DNA from: Pinus tabuliformis
Lineage: Eukaryota; Streptophyta; Pinopsida; Pinales; Pinaceae
Direction of reading: 5' to 3'
Assembly: GCA_031772625.1 (NCBI GenBank)
Contig: CM062808.1
Span: 141,834,605 to 141,898,604 of the forward strand
DNA length: 64,000 nt
Position 1 is the first letter of the stretch; every line of letters begins with the position of its first letter. Shown in pieces: positions 9,656 through 19,606 of this stretch. The position numbers and the translations under genes are program-made. The notes under the pieces are model-generated. The model made no database searches, was not told where the DNA came from, and worked only from the letters and a program-made list of their open reading frames with translations.

Positions 9656-11568
9656 TTGCCTCCTCCTTCGAGTCTTCGCCAACTCCAAAGTTTGCAGGGG
9701 AAAGCAATCTTTTTACGTCGATTCATTCCTAACTACGCCGAGGTTACAAAGGGTTTTACCCGGTTGTTGAAACAGACTGTTCCATTCTATTGGGATGAGA
9801 TAGCTCAGAAATATTTTGATGCACTCAAGCACGCGTTGACCCATGCACCGTTGCTGCATCCTCCCAACTACAACTAGATTACTTCTTGTACCTCGCCGCC
9901 TCCCATTCCACCATTGGAATGGTCTTAGTTCAGGAAGATGAATTCGAAACGGAACATGTGATATATTATCTTAGTCGGACATTGAACCCTACTGAGCTAA
10001 AATATTCGCATGTGGAGAAATTGGCACTGGCAGCCGTTCAAGCTGTCCAGCGATTTCGTCACTACATTCTACTCCGCAAAACTACAGTCATTTCGGATTG
10101 CAACCCTATGATCTACATTTTGACTAAACAACTGCTAGGGGGCAAGTACTCCAAATGGATCGTTATCCTGCAGGAGTTCGACTTGGAGTTTGAAAAATCC
10201 AAGTCTAAGAAATCTTTAGTCTTTGCAGAGTTGATGTGTGATTTCCCGCGTGCTGACACGGAAACTGTGGCAGAGGAACCCATTGCGGACGACTCTTTGT
10301 TTCTAATCAGCACTTTAGATCCGTGGTATGGGGATATAATCGTCTATCTCCAGACCCAATCCTTTCGGCCCGAGGTTTCAAGGTCGGAACGTCGGAAAAT
10401 TCGATTCCAATCCCAACAATATAAAATTATTGGAGATACTCTTTATCGTCGTGGGGTGGATTCGGTTTTTCGACGTTGCTTAACTCATGAGGAAGCTGAA
10501 AGGGTTCTGAATGACTGTCACTCTGGAGCGTGTGGCGGTCATATGTCTGGGTATGCCACAGCCCAAAAGATATTGCGCGCTGGCTACTTCTGGCCGTCTT
10601 TGTTTAAAGACTGTATTACTGCGGTCCGAAAATGCCACAACTGTCAAGTGTTTGATCGAAAGATGCGCGCACCACCTGCTCCTCTCCACCTTATAATTGT
10701 CGTTGGTCCTTTCGCCAAATGGGGTATCGACTTTATTACTTGTAACCCTCACTCAGCCGGGGGGCATGCGTATATCATCCTTGCGGTTGACTATTTTACT
10801 AAGTGGGCCGAGGCGATGCCTACATTCGAGGCAGACGGCAAGACAGCTGCGATTTTCGTATTCAATCACATTATTACTAGGTTTGGTGTCCCACAAGCGA
10901 TAATCACTGACCATGGGCGCCATTTTCGAAACGTTATGATGACAGAACTTACAGGCCAGCTTGGTTTGCGACATGATAGCTCAACTCCTTATTATCCACA
11001 AGCCAATGGTCTGGTTGAGTCCATCAACAAAGTTCTAGTCATCATGATCCGACGAATCATTGGTATTCATCGGTCGAATTGGCACAACATGTTATTTTCA
11101 GCGCTTTGGGCATACCGAACCTCAGTGAAAACATCTACAGGGTTCACTCCTTTCCAACTAGTTTATGGTTTGGAAGCTGTGCTACCCATTGAATGCGAAA
11201 TCCCGTCACTGCAAATGGCCATCGAATTACTCCCAGCTACTTCCGAAGAGGAGAAGCGTTTATTATACTTAGCTCAATTAGATGAGACTCGACGTGATGC
11301 TGCATTGGCAATCGAGGCTCACGCAAAACGTATGAAAGCTCAGTATGATCGAAACGTGACCCCGCGAAATTTTTCGGAAGGAGACCTAGTGTTATTATAT
11401 GATCAAGCTAATGATAAATTAGGTGCTGGGAAATTCGTCCCTATGTGGCATGGGCCCTACATTGTCAAGCGAAAGCTAGCAAAAGGGGCCTATGAGCTGG
11501 TAGACTTTGACGGGGACTCTTTGGGTAAACCCAGAAATGGTCTTTACCTAAAGAGGTATTATGCTTAA
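9656..11568 (+). CDS. pol: RT connection, RNase H and integrase of T1
   Basis: The RT thumb/connection occupies 9656-9877. RNase H begins near 9886 (YLAASHSTIGMVLVQEDEF, then VEKLALAAVQAVQRFRHYI). Integrase follows: a zinc-binding HHCC domain (GGHMSGYATAQKIL ... CHNC), a DDE core with WGIDFI, IITDHG and GLVESINK, and a C-terminal domain (FSEGDLVLLYD, MWHGPYIVKRKL, YLKRYYA). RNase H removes template RNA and integrase inserts the cDNA, giving 5-bp duplications as seen here. Length and order are normal for Ty3/Gypsy. Confidence 0.9.
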
Positions 11569-11655
11569 AAGATGGGTATGGAGATTTTAGTTAGGTTAGG
11601 TTTTTCTTTCTAGCTGGTGTGTTTGTTAGTTTAGACAGTGTGCTTAGCTTAGAGA

Positions 11656-12126
11656 GTGTGTTTTTCGTCATTATTCTGGCTTATCTTGGTTTTACTTGTA
11701 TGGCAGATGTCGACGCCTCTTCAAACGTACATTGGATTCGCTGATGGTGCTTGTCGTAGTACACGGAATATCTCTTCCGCAGCTTGGGTTATCTATTCGC
11801 CCTCTGACGAGTTAGTTTCTATGCATGGGGTGAGCCTCGGTCAAACAACAAACAACATTGCATAATACAGTGCAGTGATTGAGTTATTGTCTGAATCTAT
11901 TTCATTTGGGATTCGGCGTTTGATCGTCAGGTTGGATTCTGAACTCGTTGTATTACAGTTAAATAGAGTGTATGCCATTAGAAATCCAGTGTTACTTAGA
12001 TTATTTTTAAGAGTGCGTCTCTTGGAACGTGAATTTGATTACATTGAATATCAGCATATTCCAAGGTCTTTAAATACATTAGCAGATGCAATTGCTTCTC
12101 GAATGTTAAACAGACATTTGCAATAA
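11656..12126 (+). CDS. Second (archaeal-type) RNase H domain of T1
   Basis: The sequence encodes YIGFADGACRSTRNISSAAW, then a YSAVIELLSESISFGIR segment, LIVRLDSELVVLQLN, and a C-terminal IEYQHIPRSLNTLADAIAS. These are the D-E-D-D blocks of RNase HI proteins of the archaeal/plant type, not of the RT-fused kind at 9886. An extra RNase H downstream of integrase is diagnostic of the Tat lineage in plants. It sits 90 bp after integrase, on the same strand. Part of a fossil. Confidence 0.8.
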
Positions 12127-12326
12127 TCATACATGTAAATTTATAAACATTTCATCACACATGTTTAACAAAATAAGCTGGTAATAATGATATATATATA
12201 TATAGATAGGAGTGTGTCAAAAAATATACATCGTCTTCGATCATAGGTTGAAAAACACCTTATGATCGGCAAAAATGATAAGTACAAAAAACAAAATGTC
12301 ATATATGTCTACAAATGACCATCCAA

Positions 12327-13541
12327 TCACTGGTGGTGATCTCTGTATGATACCACTGTATGGGCTACCCTACACAGGAACCTCCTAAAAGGTCCTGGGA
12401 CGCCGACTACATAACGCTGAAGTCTGATAGGAATATCGTCTATAGACGTCTCTGGTATATCTGCCGTAAGACGCTCTAGGTCATGCTCCAACTCAGCTAA
12501 GGTCTCTGCAGCCTCGTCCTGTGGGGCTGGTGCCGGTGCAACTGGTACTCTCCTCTCGAAAGGCCGGAGGTTGGCTGGACGATGTGGGCCTACATCTGCA
12601 TTTTGAAAATTGTTACTGTCAGTTTTGAGACGATATAAAAAACAAAAAAAAATAGATAATTTAAAAATCTTGTGAAAAATGAAGTTACCTGTATCATCCC
12701 ACTGTTCTCCCGCTGGAAGAACCATGTCCGGATCTCCACGAAAATCCACTCCGGCATATGGAAAATCCTGAATCGCGAACACCTGGTTTTCCAACCAGTG
12801 AAAGTACACTGGAGTGAATCGGACGACCCTCGCCCCCTCGTCAGGATGACGGGCCATCACCGTAACCCAGCGCGTCAACTTAGGCTCTCGAGGAGCCCCA
12901 ATCTCAACAGTGAGATGCTGAGGGATAAGCATTGGAACTCTCTCTAGAGCAAAGCTCACAACTAAAGGCCCATACCCAAAAGTCTTTAGTTGCCCGTTCT
13001 TTGCTCTAGTCAGTTGGCCTTTCATATTGGCCAACACAGCATCGCACCAGTTGAAGATGGTGCCTCGGAAGCAATCGACAGCCATCCGCATTTGGGACCC
13101 GGTGGCTATGTGCAAAGCGGCTGCCCCGCAAAGTCTGGTCACAGTAAAGGCAATTACCATAAGCTCAGGTCGTGTGATAGTGTTGATCTCTATCCCTTTC
13201 TCCTGGTTCTGTGTGTTACACCACTCTAGTCGGAGACTAGCAATGGACTGGCCACCCGGCCTAGTCCCGAACAGAGTCAGATGTTCGCCCCTCTTGGGCA
13301 AACCAGTGAGAAAGTAAATGTCTGAGGGCTCTATCTCGAGCTGGTGCCCTCCGATGTAGAAGCACTGATCCTGAACATTCCACCTTTCGACCAGCCACTC
13401 TAGAAAAGGCACCTGGGCCCTCATGCCAGGTATGGCCCAGTATTTGTAAAGACCGCAAGCTTTTAAGGCATCAATGGATGGTTGATGATGAATGGCAGCC
13501 AAATCGACATCTTCGTGCTCTCTCTCGCGCCAATCAAGCAT
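12327..13541 (-). CDS. Antisense plant-mobile-domain (PMD)-like gene carried in T1
   Basis: It reads opposite to every other T1 gene. The ATG at 13541-13539 opens MLDWREREHEDVDLAA; the TGA is at 12329-12327. Residues ~20-75 carry the PMD hallmark: FLEWLVERWN, a CFYIGGHQLEIEPSD stretch, then YFLTGLPKRG. PMD (MAIN/MAIL-type) proteins are plant factors linked to silencing and repeatedly picked up by transposons. Length is about 373 aa if the 93-nt GT-AG intron at 12596-12688 is spliced out. The open frame also runs upstream to 13583, but that part crosses a good 3' splice site, so I prefer the internal ATG. Antisense extra ORFs in this slot are known in Tat elements. Function is not established. 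Confidence 0.7.
   Translation of the reverse strand: MLDWREREHEDVDLAAIHHQPSIDALKACGLYKYWAIPGMRAQVPFLEWLVERWNVQDQCFYIGGHQLEIEPSDIYFLTGLPKRGEHLTLFGTRPGGQSIASLRLEWCNTQNQEKGIEINTITRPELMVIAFTVTRLCGAAALHIATGSQMRMAVDCFRGTIFNWCDAVLANMKGQLTRAKNGQLKTFGYGPLVVSFALERVPMLIPQHLTVEIGAPREPKLTRWVTVMARHPDEGARVVRFTPVYFHWLENQVFAIQDFPYAGVDFRGDPDMVLPAGEQWDDTGNFIFHKIFKLSIFFCFLYRLKTDSNNFQNADVGPHRPANLRPFERRVPVAPAPAPQDEAAETLAELEHDLERLTADIPETSIDDIPIRLQRYVVGVPGPFRRFLCRVAHTVVSYRDHHQ
12596..12688 (-). other. Predicted intron in the antisense PMD-like gene
   Basis: On the minus strand the donor is CAG|GTAACT at 12688 and the acceptor is AATGCAG| at 12596. The 93-nt interval is T-rich and translates into low-complexity FFCFLYRLK-like residues, unlike the flanking protein. 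Its length is a multiple of three with no stop, so the frame stays open either way. Confidence 0.6.
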
Positions 13542-13551
13542 GGTGGGCAAT

Positions 13552-13877
13552 CTACACACCAGAAAACATCTATTAGAATTCATGAAATAAAAAATTATTG
13601 GTCCAATTTGGAGATTTGGGGGTTTGAAAATCCTTTGCGCAGAGTACGCACCCCGCCTTTAGAGACAGAGCGTACGTACGCAGGTTCTCTTAAGGAAGGT
13701 TGCGTACGCCCGCCATTTTCCCAATTTAGAAAATGTCGGGGTACGCAGGTCACCAGTGGAGCACCTGCGTACCCCGAAAGGCGGACCTTGAAACCCCAAA
13801 GCCCCCAAAAAATCAAACTAGGGCCTAAAATCAAATTCTAAACAGATGAAAATGAAGAGGAGGATTTTGTGAAATAC
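13552..13877 (-). other. Predicted 5'-UTR intron of the antisense PMD-like gene
   Basis: On the minus strand the donor CAG|GTATTTC lies at 13877 and the acceptor GTGTGTAG| at 13552, ten bases before the inferred ATG. The 326-nt interval contains the GTACGC cluster. The untranslated first exon would lie above 13878. This is inference from splice-site words only. Confidence 0.4.
13636..13777 (+). repeat. GTACGC/GCGTAC cluster with a 13-bp perfect hairpin
   Basis: About seven copies of GTACGC or its complement occur in 140 bp. They include the 12-bp palindrome GCGTACGTACGC at 13670-13681 and the perfect inverted repeat GGGGTACGCAGGT (13738-13750) / ACCTGCGTACCCC (13763-13775) with a 12-nt loop. 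The same words cluster in both LTRs and in the leader at 2583-2660. Confidence 0.75.
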
Positions 13878-14042
13878 CTGGAGGTGACGGCGTTCAATTC
13901 TGACGGTCAGATTCTCCGCAAAGTCCACGGGAAGTTTCTTGCCAAAAGCCCTTTTCTCTCCCTCAATAGTAAAATGGTAAAAATGACATGGTAAAAGCTC
14001 TTTTTATTGGTTTTTTGGGTAAATAAATGCTAAGTTTGTTTA

Positions 14043-14560
14043 TTTTTCACCGTGAAAAGATATTTTTCAATGTATTTTTGCCTATCTCAAACAGGTATGA
14101 GTAATGTGTTGTTTTTGTGCAGGATAATGGATCTTCAGGGAAAATTTCATCATTTTTTACAAACAAAAACATCAGAGTTATCTTTTAAGCCCTTTTCTGA
14201 CTCCTAAAAAATGAAAAGATTGCCGAGCGTTTCTTTTACACTCATTAAAACGGAATTAAAAGACGGTCCTCTTATAGCCCTTTTCTGACCGTAAAAACAC
14301 GAAAAGATTGTTGGATTTTTGTCGTTTCAAATTCGATATTGGAAATAAAACGACGTGTCCTTGATCCCTTTTTACTTTTCAGGTCAAAGACACTAATCAT
14401 GAAAGTACTCCTTGGTCGTAAAGATCAAGCGGTTCTCTCAAGTATTATTTTATACTTTTTCGGGCTTGGGAGACACAAATTTACGAAAAAGTTCAACCTT
14501 GGAGTCTTCTTAAGTTTTTCAGACTCTCTAAAATTGAAAAACGTCGAGTTTCTCCTATAC
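14043..14560 (+). repeat. Stem-loop array in the T1 3' region
   Basis: Serial inverted repeats are visible: ATCTTTT/AAAAGAT (14180-14186, 14214-14220); CTTTTC/GAAAAG (14280-14285, 14301-14306); GTCGTTT/AAACGAC (14321-14327, 14348-14354); CTTGATC/GATCAAG (14360-14366, 14423-14429); ACTTTTTCG/CGAAAAAGT (14454-14462, 14484-14492); TTTTTCA/TGAAAAA (14515-14521, 14535-14541). The last loop, GACTCTCTAAAAT, matches loops in the T2 array. No coding potential. Confidence 0.75.
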
Positions 14561-15773
14561 TAGACTCGTTAAAATTTCACAGTAAAGGACCTGTTCGATT
14601 ACAAACAGGAATGGACCACTCCTTCTTAAGGTCCGAATCTAAACTAAGTTGGACTCATCCGAAGGATGAGCTTATAATCAAGCATATGTTATCCTCCTCA
14701 AGCTTGTAAAAAATAAAGAGGTACTTGCCAGAAATGGTGGGGGAAAAGAGAGAAGAATGAGCCTATTTGTTATCCTCAGTTACAGAAAAAACCTTGTCAC
14801 CACTCTTGAACACGACACTTTTCATTCACCTGGGTTGGGAAATCCTTTGCCTAAAATTTGATCAAACCACATTGAAAGTCTTCAACTATTTCCGGGTATT
14901 AACTTTGGGTCAATCGTCACCAAGCCATCTGTCGTGTCGTTATGTGTTCAAGAGGTCGCTGCAAATAAACCATTCATCTGCAAAATACTTGTCATCCATC
15001 TTGACCATCCCTGAGTCAGTCCTTACAGCTACATTTCTTCAACTTGAACTAGGATTTCGCGTTGTGGGCTTGCCTGCAACGGGTCGCTTTCTATCGACAT
15101 CAGCACATTATCTAGAAAGATGACCTAGAAATCGTCAGTGCCTTGAAGTCTGCATGCATCAATGGCAGGTTTCTCGCCTTTGACGACAGTTTACATCATT
15201 GACTTTCGATCAAAGGATTCCGTGGCATGTTCGACATCAACACATCCATTCACATCTCACGGATTGTACTGGGTACTTTGAGAACCATTGACATCACTGG
15301 TGGTCTCTCTCACACTTGTTAACAGTTTACATCATTGACTGGTAATCAAGTGGTTTCTACCATGTTCGACATCAACTCATTTATTCACATGGATAGAATT
15401 GTACTATTTCGAGAAGTAGAAATGAAGACCCTGGATCTAGTTTCCACCATCCAGGCTGCGAGGAGTTTTGTATTCATTATATGGTAGACTAATCATAAAC
15501 AGATGGCTGCGTCCATACTGTGTCTACATGAGTCTATGATTATGATGTACTGCGAAATCATTCCTGTATCAGAGTAGTAGTTAGTTTGTTAGTTAAAGTT
15601 TTCAATCTGAGTATGGGAATGCCTACCTCAGCGATGATATGATCTTATATATGTATTTTGTGTTGAATATTTGCAGGTTCTGACCGGGCTCTCCACAAGA
15701 TACTCCTTGAAATGATAAAGTCCTTCACCCTTCCTAGATGATATGAAACCCTAATCTACTACAGGCTTCGCAC
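14561..15773 (+). other. Non-coding 3' region of T1
   Basis: It is homologous, with many differences, to 17440-18570 in T2; both share AAGCATATGTTATCCTCCTC and the AATAAAGAGGTAC word that follows it. Inside are internal similarities such as GTTTACATCATTGACT (15187, 15327), each followed about 50 bp on by a TGTTCGACATCAAC-type word. I see no gene. An open frame at 14767-15123 has no recognisable domain. Confidence 0.6.
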
Positions 15774-15787
15774 TTTAGGGGGCAATC
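15774..15787 (+). other. Polypurine tract of T1
   Basis: TTTAGGGGGCAATC abuts the 3' LTR start TGTTACAC. The same GGGGGCAA core precedes the T2 LTR at 18571-18583. It primes plus-strand DNA synthesis. Confidence 0.8.
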
Positions 15788-16839
15788 TGTTACACTAAAA
15801 TTTGTCACCATGACTATTTGCAGTTAGTATGGCTCCATCCACTGTCATACTATCCTCCTTGGCAAGCCTTGTACCTCTGCTCCTCATGTCAAACTCCAAG
15901 AAAAAGAGAAAAGTCCTTTAAAAGTCAATTAACTCTGGTTACGCAGTTTCTCTTAGCCTTACCTGCATGTACACACCTCAAGTTCACAATGCCTGTGTAC
16001 TTGTACGCTCTGTATGTAAAGGGGTGGGTGCGTACCCCTGTAAAGGTCAAAAGGCGCGAGTTCTACTTCAAAAAAGTTACTTGTGGTCAAATCTAGAACA
16101 TTCTAGAAGATGGTTTGACGTGTATTGAGCGCCTCCAGATGGTTCATGCATCCCAAAGAAAGAGGAACTTATCCCATGAAGAGGGGAGCTATCCCATTGA
16201 AAGAGGGACTTATCCCATCCATGGTGGACCTGATTAACTTCCTCTAGAGCACTATAAATACAGGCATTGGGCCAGAGGGAGGAGAGGTTGAAAGCTGAAC
16301 ATTCCTAAGGGTAGATGCTGCTGGAATTAGGACTTCCTTGTAGAGCTTGTGAGGAGAGATTCCCATCCTTTCTAGCTTCATTTGGAAGTGGGTGAGCTAA
16401 TCAGAGTAAAGGAGAACTCTTGCTGGACCCTGGGAGGGACCTGCACAACACCAAGGCTCGGGTTGTAAGGTTTCTTTTGTTTCCTATTAATACAAATAAG
16501 TCCATTCTTCTCAACAATTTGTTATTCATGAGTTGTTTCATATACTCCTTAGTCTGTATGTTAAATATGTTTTATTTTATGAGTTATTCAGGTGCTATTT
16601 AATCGTTTGCTTGTTAGTGAATGCAAGTTTCGAAGAGAAGGAGGAGATCATCCGGATCGGCAAGGCTTGGCTGCTACAAACAGCATTGGACTAAAGGTAT
16701 GTTTTGAACACTTGATTACTTGTATCGTAAATGCATATTTAGAGAAGGATAGTTCTTAATTGTCTCATTTGTCACTAGAAACACTTTAGTTTCTAGAGAG
16801 GTCGGCTTTGTCCGCAAAATCGACTCTTTCCGCGTGACA
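15788..16839 (+). repeat. 3' LTR of T1
   Basis: 1052 bp, the same length as the 5' LTR, with about 18 substitutions by eye. Its TATA box is at 16253-16260. It ends CGCGTGACA, and the duplicated target atatg follows directly. Confidence 0.95.
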
Positions 16840-18583
16840 ATATGCTTCCACTTGATTATTTACTTTTTTGAGGAACAGCTGCGATGAGTGGTCCTGTTAG
16901 CCACCCTCTTCACATCACCATGTTTTGAGAAGTTCCAAGCTTACCCGGAACCAGTTACTACCCTAAAATGCCACTTGTTCCTAAAAAAAAAACGAGTCTC
17001 CTTTAAACTCTTTTCAGACTCGTTAAATATGAAAATGTTATCGAGTTATTGGCCTTTCCAGCTTGTTAAAGTAAGGGGAAGCTCCATCCCTCCTGTATGT
17101 TTTAATCTTTTTGGACCTAAGGGATTATCCTACAAAAAGATCGAGCACTTGTCTTTTTCAGCTCGCTAAAGTGATCAAAAATTCATCCCTTTCATATTAT
17201 TTTAATCTTTTTCGTACTTAAGGGATTATGCTACGAAAAATAACTGCTGGAGTTTGCTTTTCATCCCTTTTCATCCCTTTTCAAACTCTCTAAACATGAA
17301 AAGGAGCAAGTTATCCTTGTATTAAACTCGTTAAAACAATAGCGACAAACTTGTCCACCCAGACAAGAATGAGTTTCACTGTCGCTAGGCTCGCTAAAAC
17401 ATAGCGACAAGTTTGCCTGAAGGGAAAATTATAAAACAAGCATATGTTATCCTCCTCAAGCTTGACAAAAATAAAGAGGTACTGGTCAGCAATGACTGGG
17501 GAAAAGGGAAGAAAACTTGAAGAATTTATTAGTAGCAGGTCGCTCTTAAACATGACACTTTCACTCCATCATCATGATTGAGTCGGGTTGGGTTATTTCA
17601 TTCACCTGTCATATCACCATTGCTCCACCGTACCATCCATCTTTTGGGGTTAATGCTACCAATCCATCTCAGTGTCACCGATATGTTCAAGAGAAGTCAT
17701 TCAGAGAATTCACCATCCAGTTAACGCCTCATCCACTGCAATACTTTCACCCTTCATTTTTCATGACCGCCATTCCTGAACCTTGTATCATTAGATCGTT
17801 TTCACCTCTAGAAAATCATTTCCTTCGTTTCGTGTCATAGATGTGGGATACATTAAGGCCCTCCTACGATGGGTCACTTCTTGTCGACATCATCTCATTA
17901 TCCAAGAAGTTGACTTAGAAACACCCCTTTCAATACTTTGAAGCTTGCATGCCTCAATGGCAAGTTTCTCACTTCCGACGATAGGTTTACATCAATGGCC
18001 TTCGACCAAAATATTTTGCGTGGTGTTTGACATCGGATCATATATTCACACCACGTGAATTGTACTATAGTACCTTGAGGATCATCATCATTATCGGTGA
18101 TTCCTCTCGTGCCTGTTAATAGCTTACATCATTGGTTGGTAATCAGGCGATGTCTTTCCATGTTCGACTTCAGAACATCTTTTCACATGGATCGACTTGT
18201 ACATCAGGTGAAGATTGAATGAGTTTGAAGACCTTGGATCTAGTTTCATCCATCTAGGCTACGATATATTCAAGAATATAAAGACATCAAATGTACACAG
18301 AAGCTACACAGATGATCATCCAAGCTAAGGGATGATGACTCTACATATAAAGAATCACCAGTCTACAACTATAGATGATTATGTGTCCTATGTACATGAA
18401 AATGAATTTATAAAGCTGAGCATGGAAATGCACACCTTAGCTAGATCATGAAAATAATATGATGATGATGTATTGTATTGTATTGTATACAGGTCACCAT
18501 CCAGTTCGAATACCTCGGATCCTCATGATAAAGCATTTCACCCGACATCAAAAGATTTACGACTTCATGCTTTAGGGGGCAAC
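16840..18583 (+). mobile_element. T2 element, 3' non-coding part right of the T1 insertion, with its hairpin array
   Basis: T2 resumes after T1. The first 100 bp match, in reverse, the piece at 63850-63945, which continues without interruption into sequence like 1321-1362. Hairpins at 16991-17409: AACGAGTCT/AGACTCGTT (16991-16999, 17016-17024); ATCTTTTTG/CAAAAAGAT (17105-17113, 17133-17141); TTTTTCGTA/TACGAAAAA (17208-17216, 17232-17240); CCTTTTCA/TGAAAAGG (17276-17283, 17297-17304); TGTCGCTA/TAGCGACA (17380-17387, 17402-17409). A polypurine tract, TTTAGGGGGCAAC, lies at 18571-18583. There is no coding sequence. Confidence 0.8.
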
Positions 18584-19606
18584 TGTTATAGACATATTTG
18601 GGCACTACAACCCCAATATTATATGTCGATAAACCAAGGGCTCTTTAAACCATAAAGTGTTGTTTCATACCCTAAAATATCATAGTCAACTGATTACATC
18701 ATTCCCCAGAAGTTCCACCTGAAAAACCACTCAAAACTGGCCAAAACTGGACCATACTGATTGCTCCACTATCAGGGTGTGATGCATACTGACTCCTACA
18801 CTAGCTAGGTGTGATGCATATTGAAGAAGCCTTTTGTGGGGTGCGATGAGGGAGAAAGGACAAATGTCTGAGATAGTTTGCTAAGTGGATGCTCATGGAA
18901 TCTTCTAGAAACTTCTCCTATGACACTTGCCTCTTTGAATTCGCCCAGGGATGAGTAAGAGATCAAAGAAATATCCAAGTGGAACCAAGAACCACAAGTT
19001 GAATGAAACTAATCAAAAACCCAGAGATGACTCACACCCTTGTAGACATCTATAAATGAATCCCTCATCTGCGAGATCTAGAGGCTCAAATTTTGTAATT
19101 TGTAAGGAAGTGTTGATAGTTTGTCTTTGAGAAAGAGGCATTGTATTGTTGGGTGATCTTGCTTTTCATGAGGTGAAGAGGGCTTTGATGTTGGGAGGAT
19201 GATGCTGGATTAGACAGCTGGGTTGTAATTCTCCCTTCTATTTTAATAAAGTTCTTTGAGTTTTCCTCCATACAATTGTGTACTTGTGAATCTTGTTATT
19301 TGTGAATGCCATTGTATGTTCAATGTATTTCTAATTCTGCATTGTTTATGATATAATAGATTGAGATGCTTTGATGGTGTTTGGTTACTTTGTTTCTATA
19401 GGTATTCTCTAAGTGAGGCAAGTAGGAGAGGAGTTGCAAGCTCTATCAAGGGGGAGAGAAATCAAGCAAGGAGTCAAGCGGAAGATCCAGGTTGGTCCCT
19501 TTGCTTCTCTCTTATTTATCATACATAGAGGAAATCGCAAATTGATTTGATTGTTTGTTTCTAAGATAGCTGCCAATCTTAGTGGGACTAGCAAATCGAA
19601 AAGACA
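18584..19606 (+). repeat. 3' LTR of T2
   Basis: It starts TGTTATAGAC directly after the polypurine tract. A TATA box (TATAAAT) lies at 19051-19057 and AATAAA at 19245-19250. The right end is set at CGAAAAGACA because that gives a TG...CA unit of 1023 bp, close to the 1052 bp of T1. No second LTR is in the window, so the end is provisional. Confidence 0.6.

Larger units (their letters stand above)
1363..16839 (+). mobile_element. Tat-lineage Ty3/Gypsy LTR retrotransposon T1, complete end to end
   Basis: Two 1052-bp LTRs (1363-2414 and 15788-16839) begin TGTTAC and end GTGACA. A primer-binding site follows the left LTR and a polypurine tract precedes the right one. Target duplications are atacg (1358-1362) and atatg (16840-16844). 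I count about 18 differences between the LTRs, roughly 1.7%, so insertion was comparatively recent; at an assumed conifer-like rate near 1e-9 per site per year this is several million years. Order: long leader, gag, zinc knuckle, protease, RT, RNase H, integrase, second RNase H, antisense PMD-like gene, hairpin-rich 3' region. The structure is whole, but the coding sequence carries roughly half a dozen breaks. It is inserted in T2. Confidence 0.93.

Noticed and set aside
12990-13317. Plus-strand open frames across the antisense gene
   Set aside because: They are shadows of the minus-strand PMD-like gene, which has the domain motif and splice sites.
14043-17409. CRISPR-like array
   Set aside because: The repeats are diverged stem-loops with no constant repeat and no uniform unique spacers, inside eukaryotic retrotransposon DNA.
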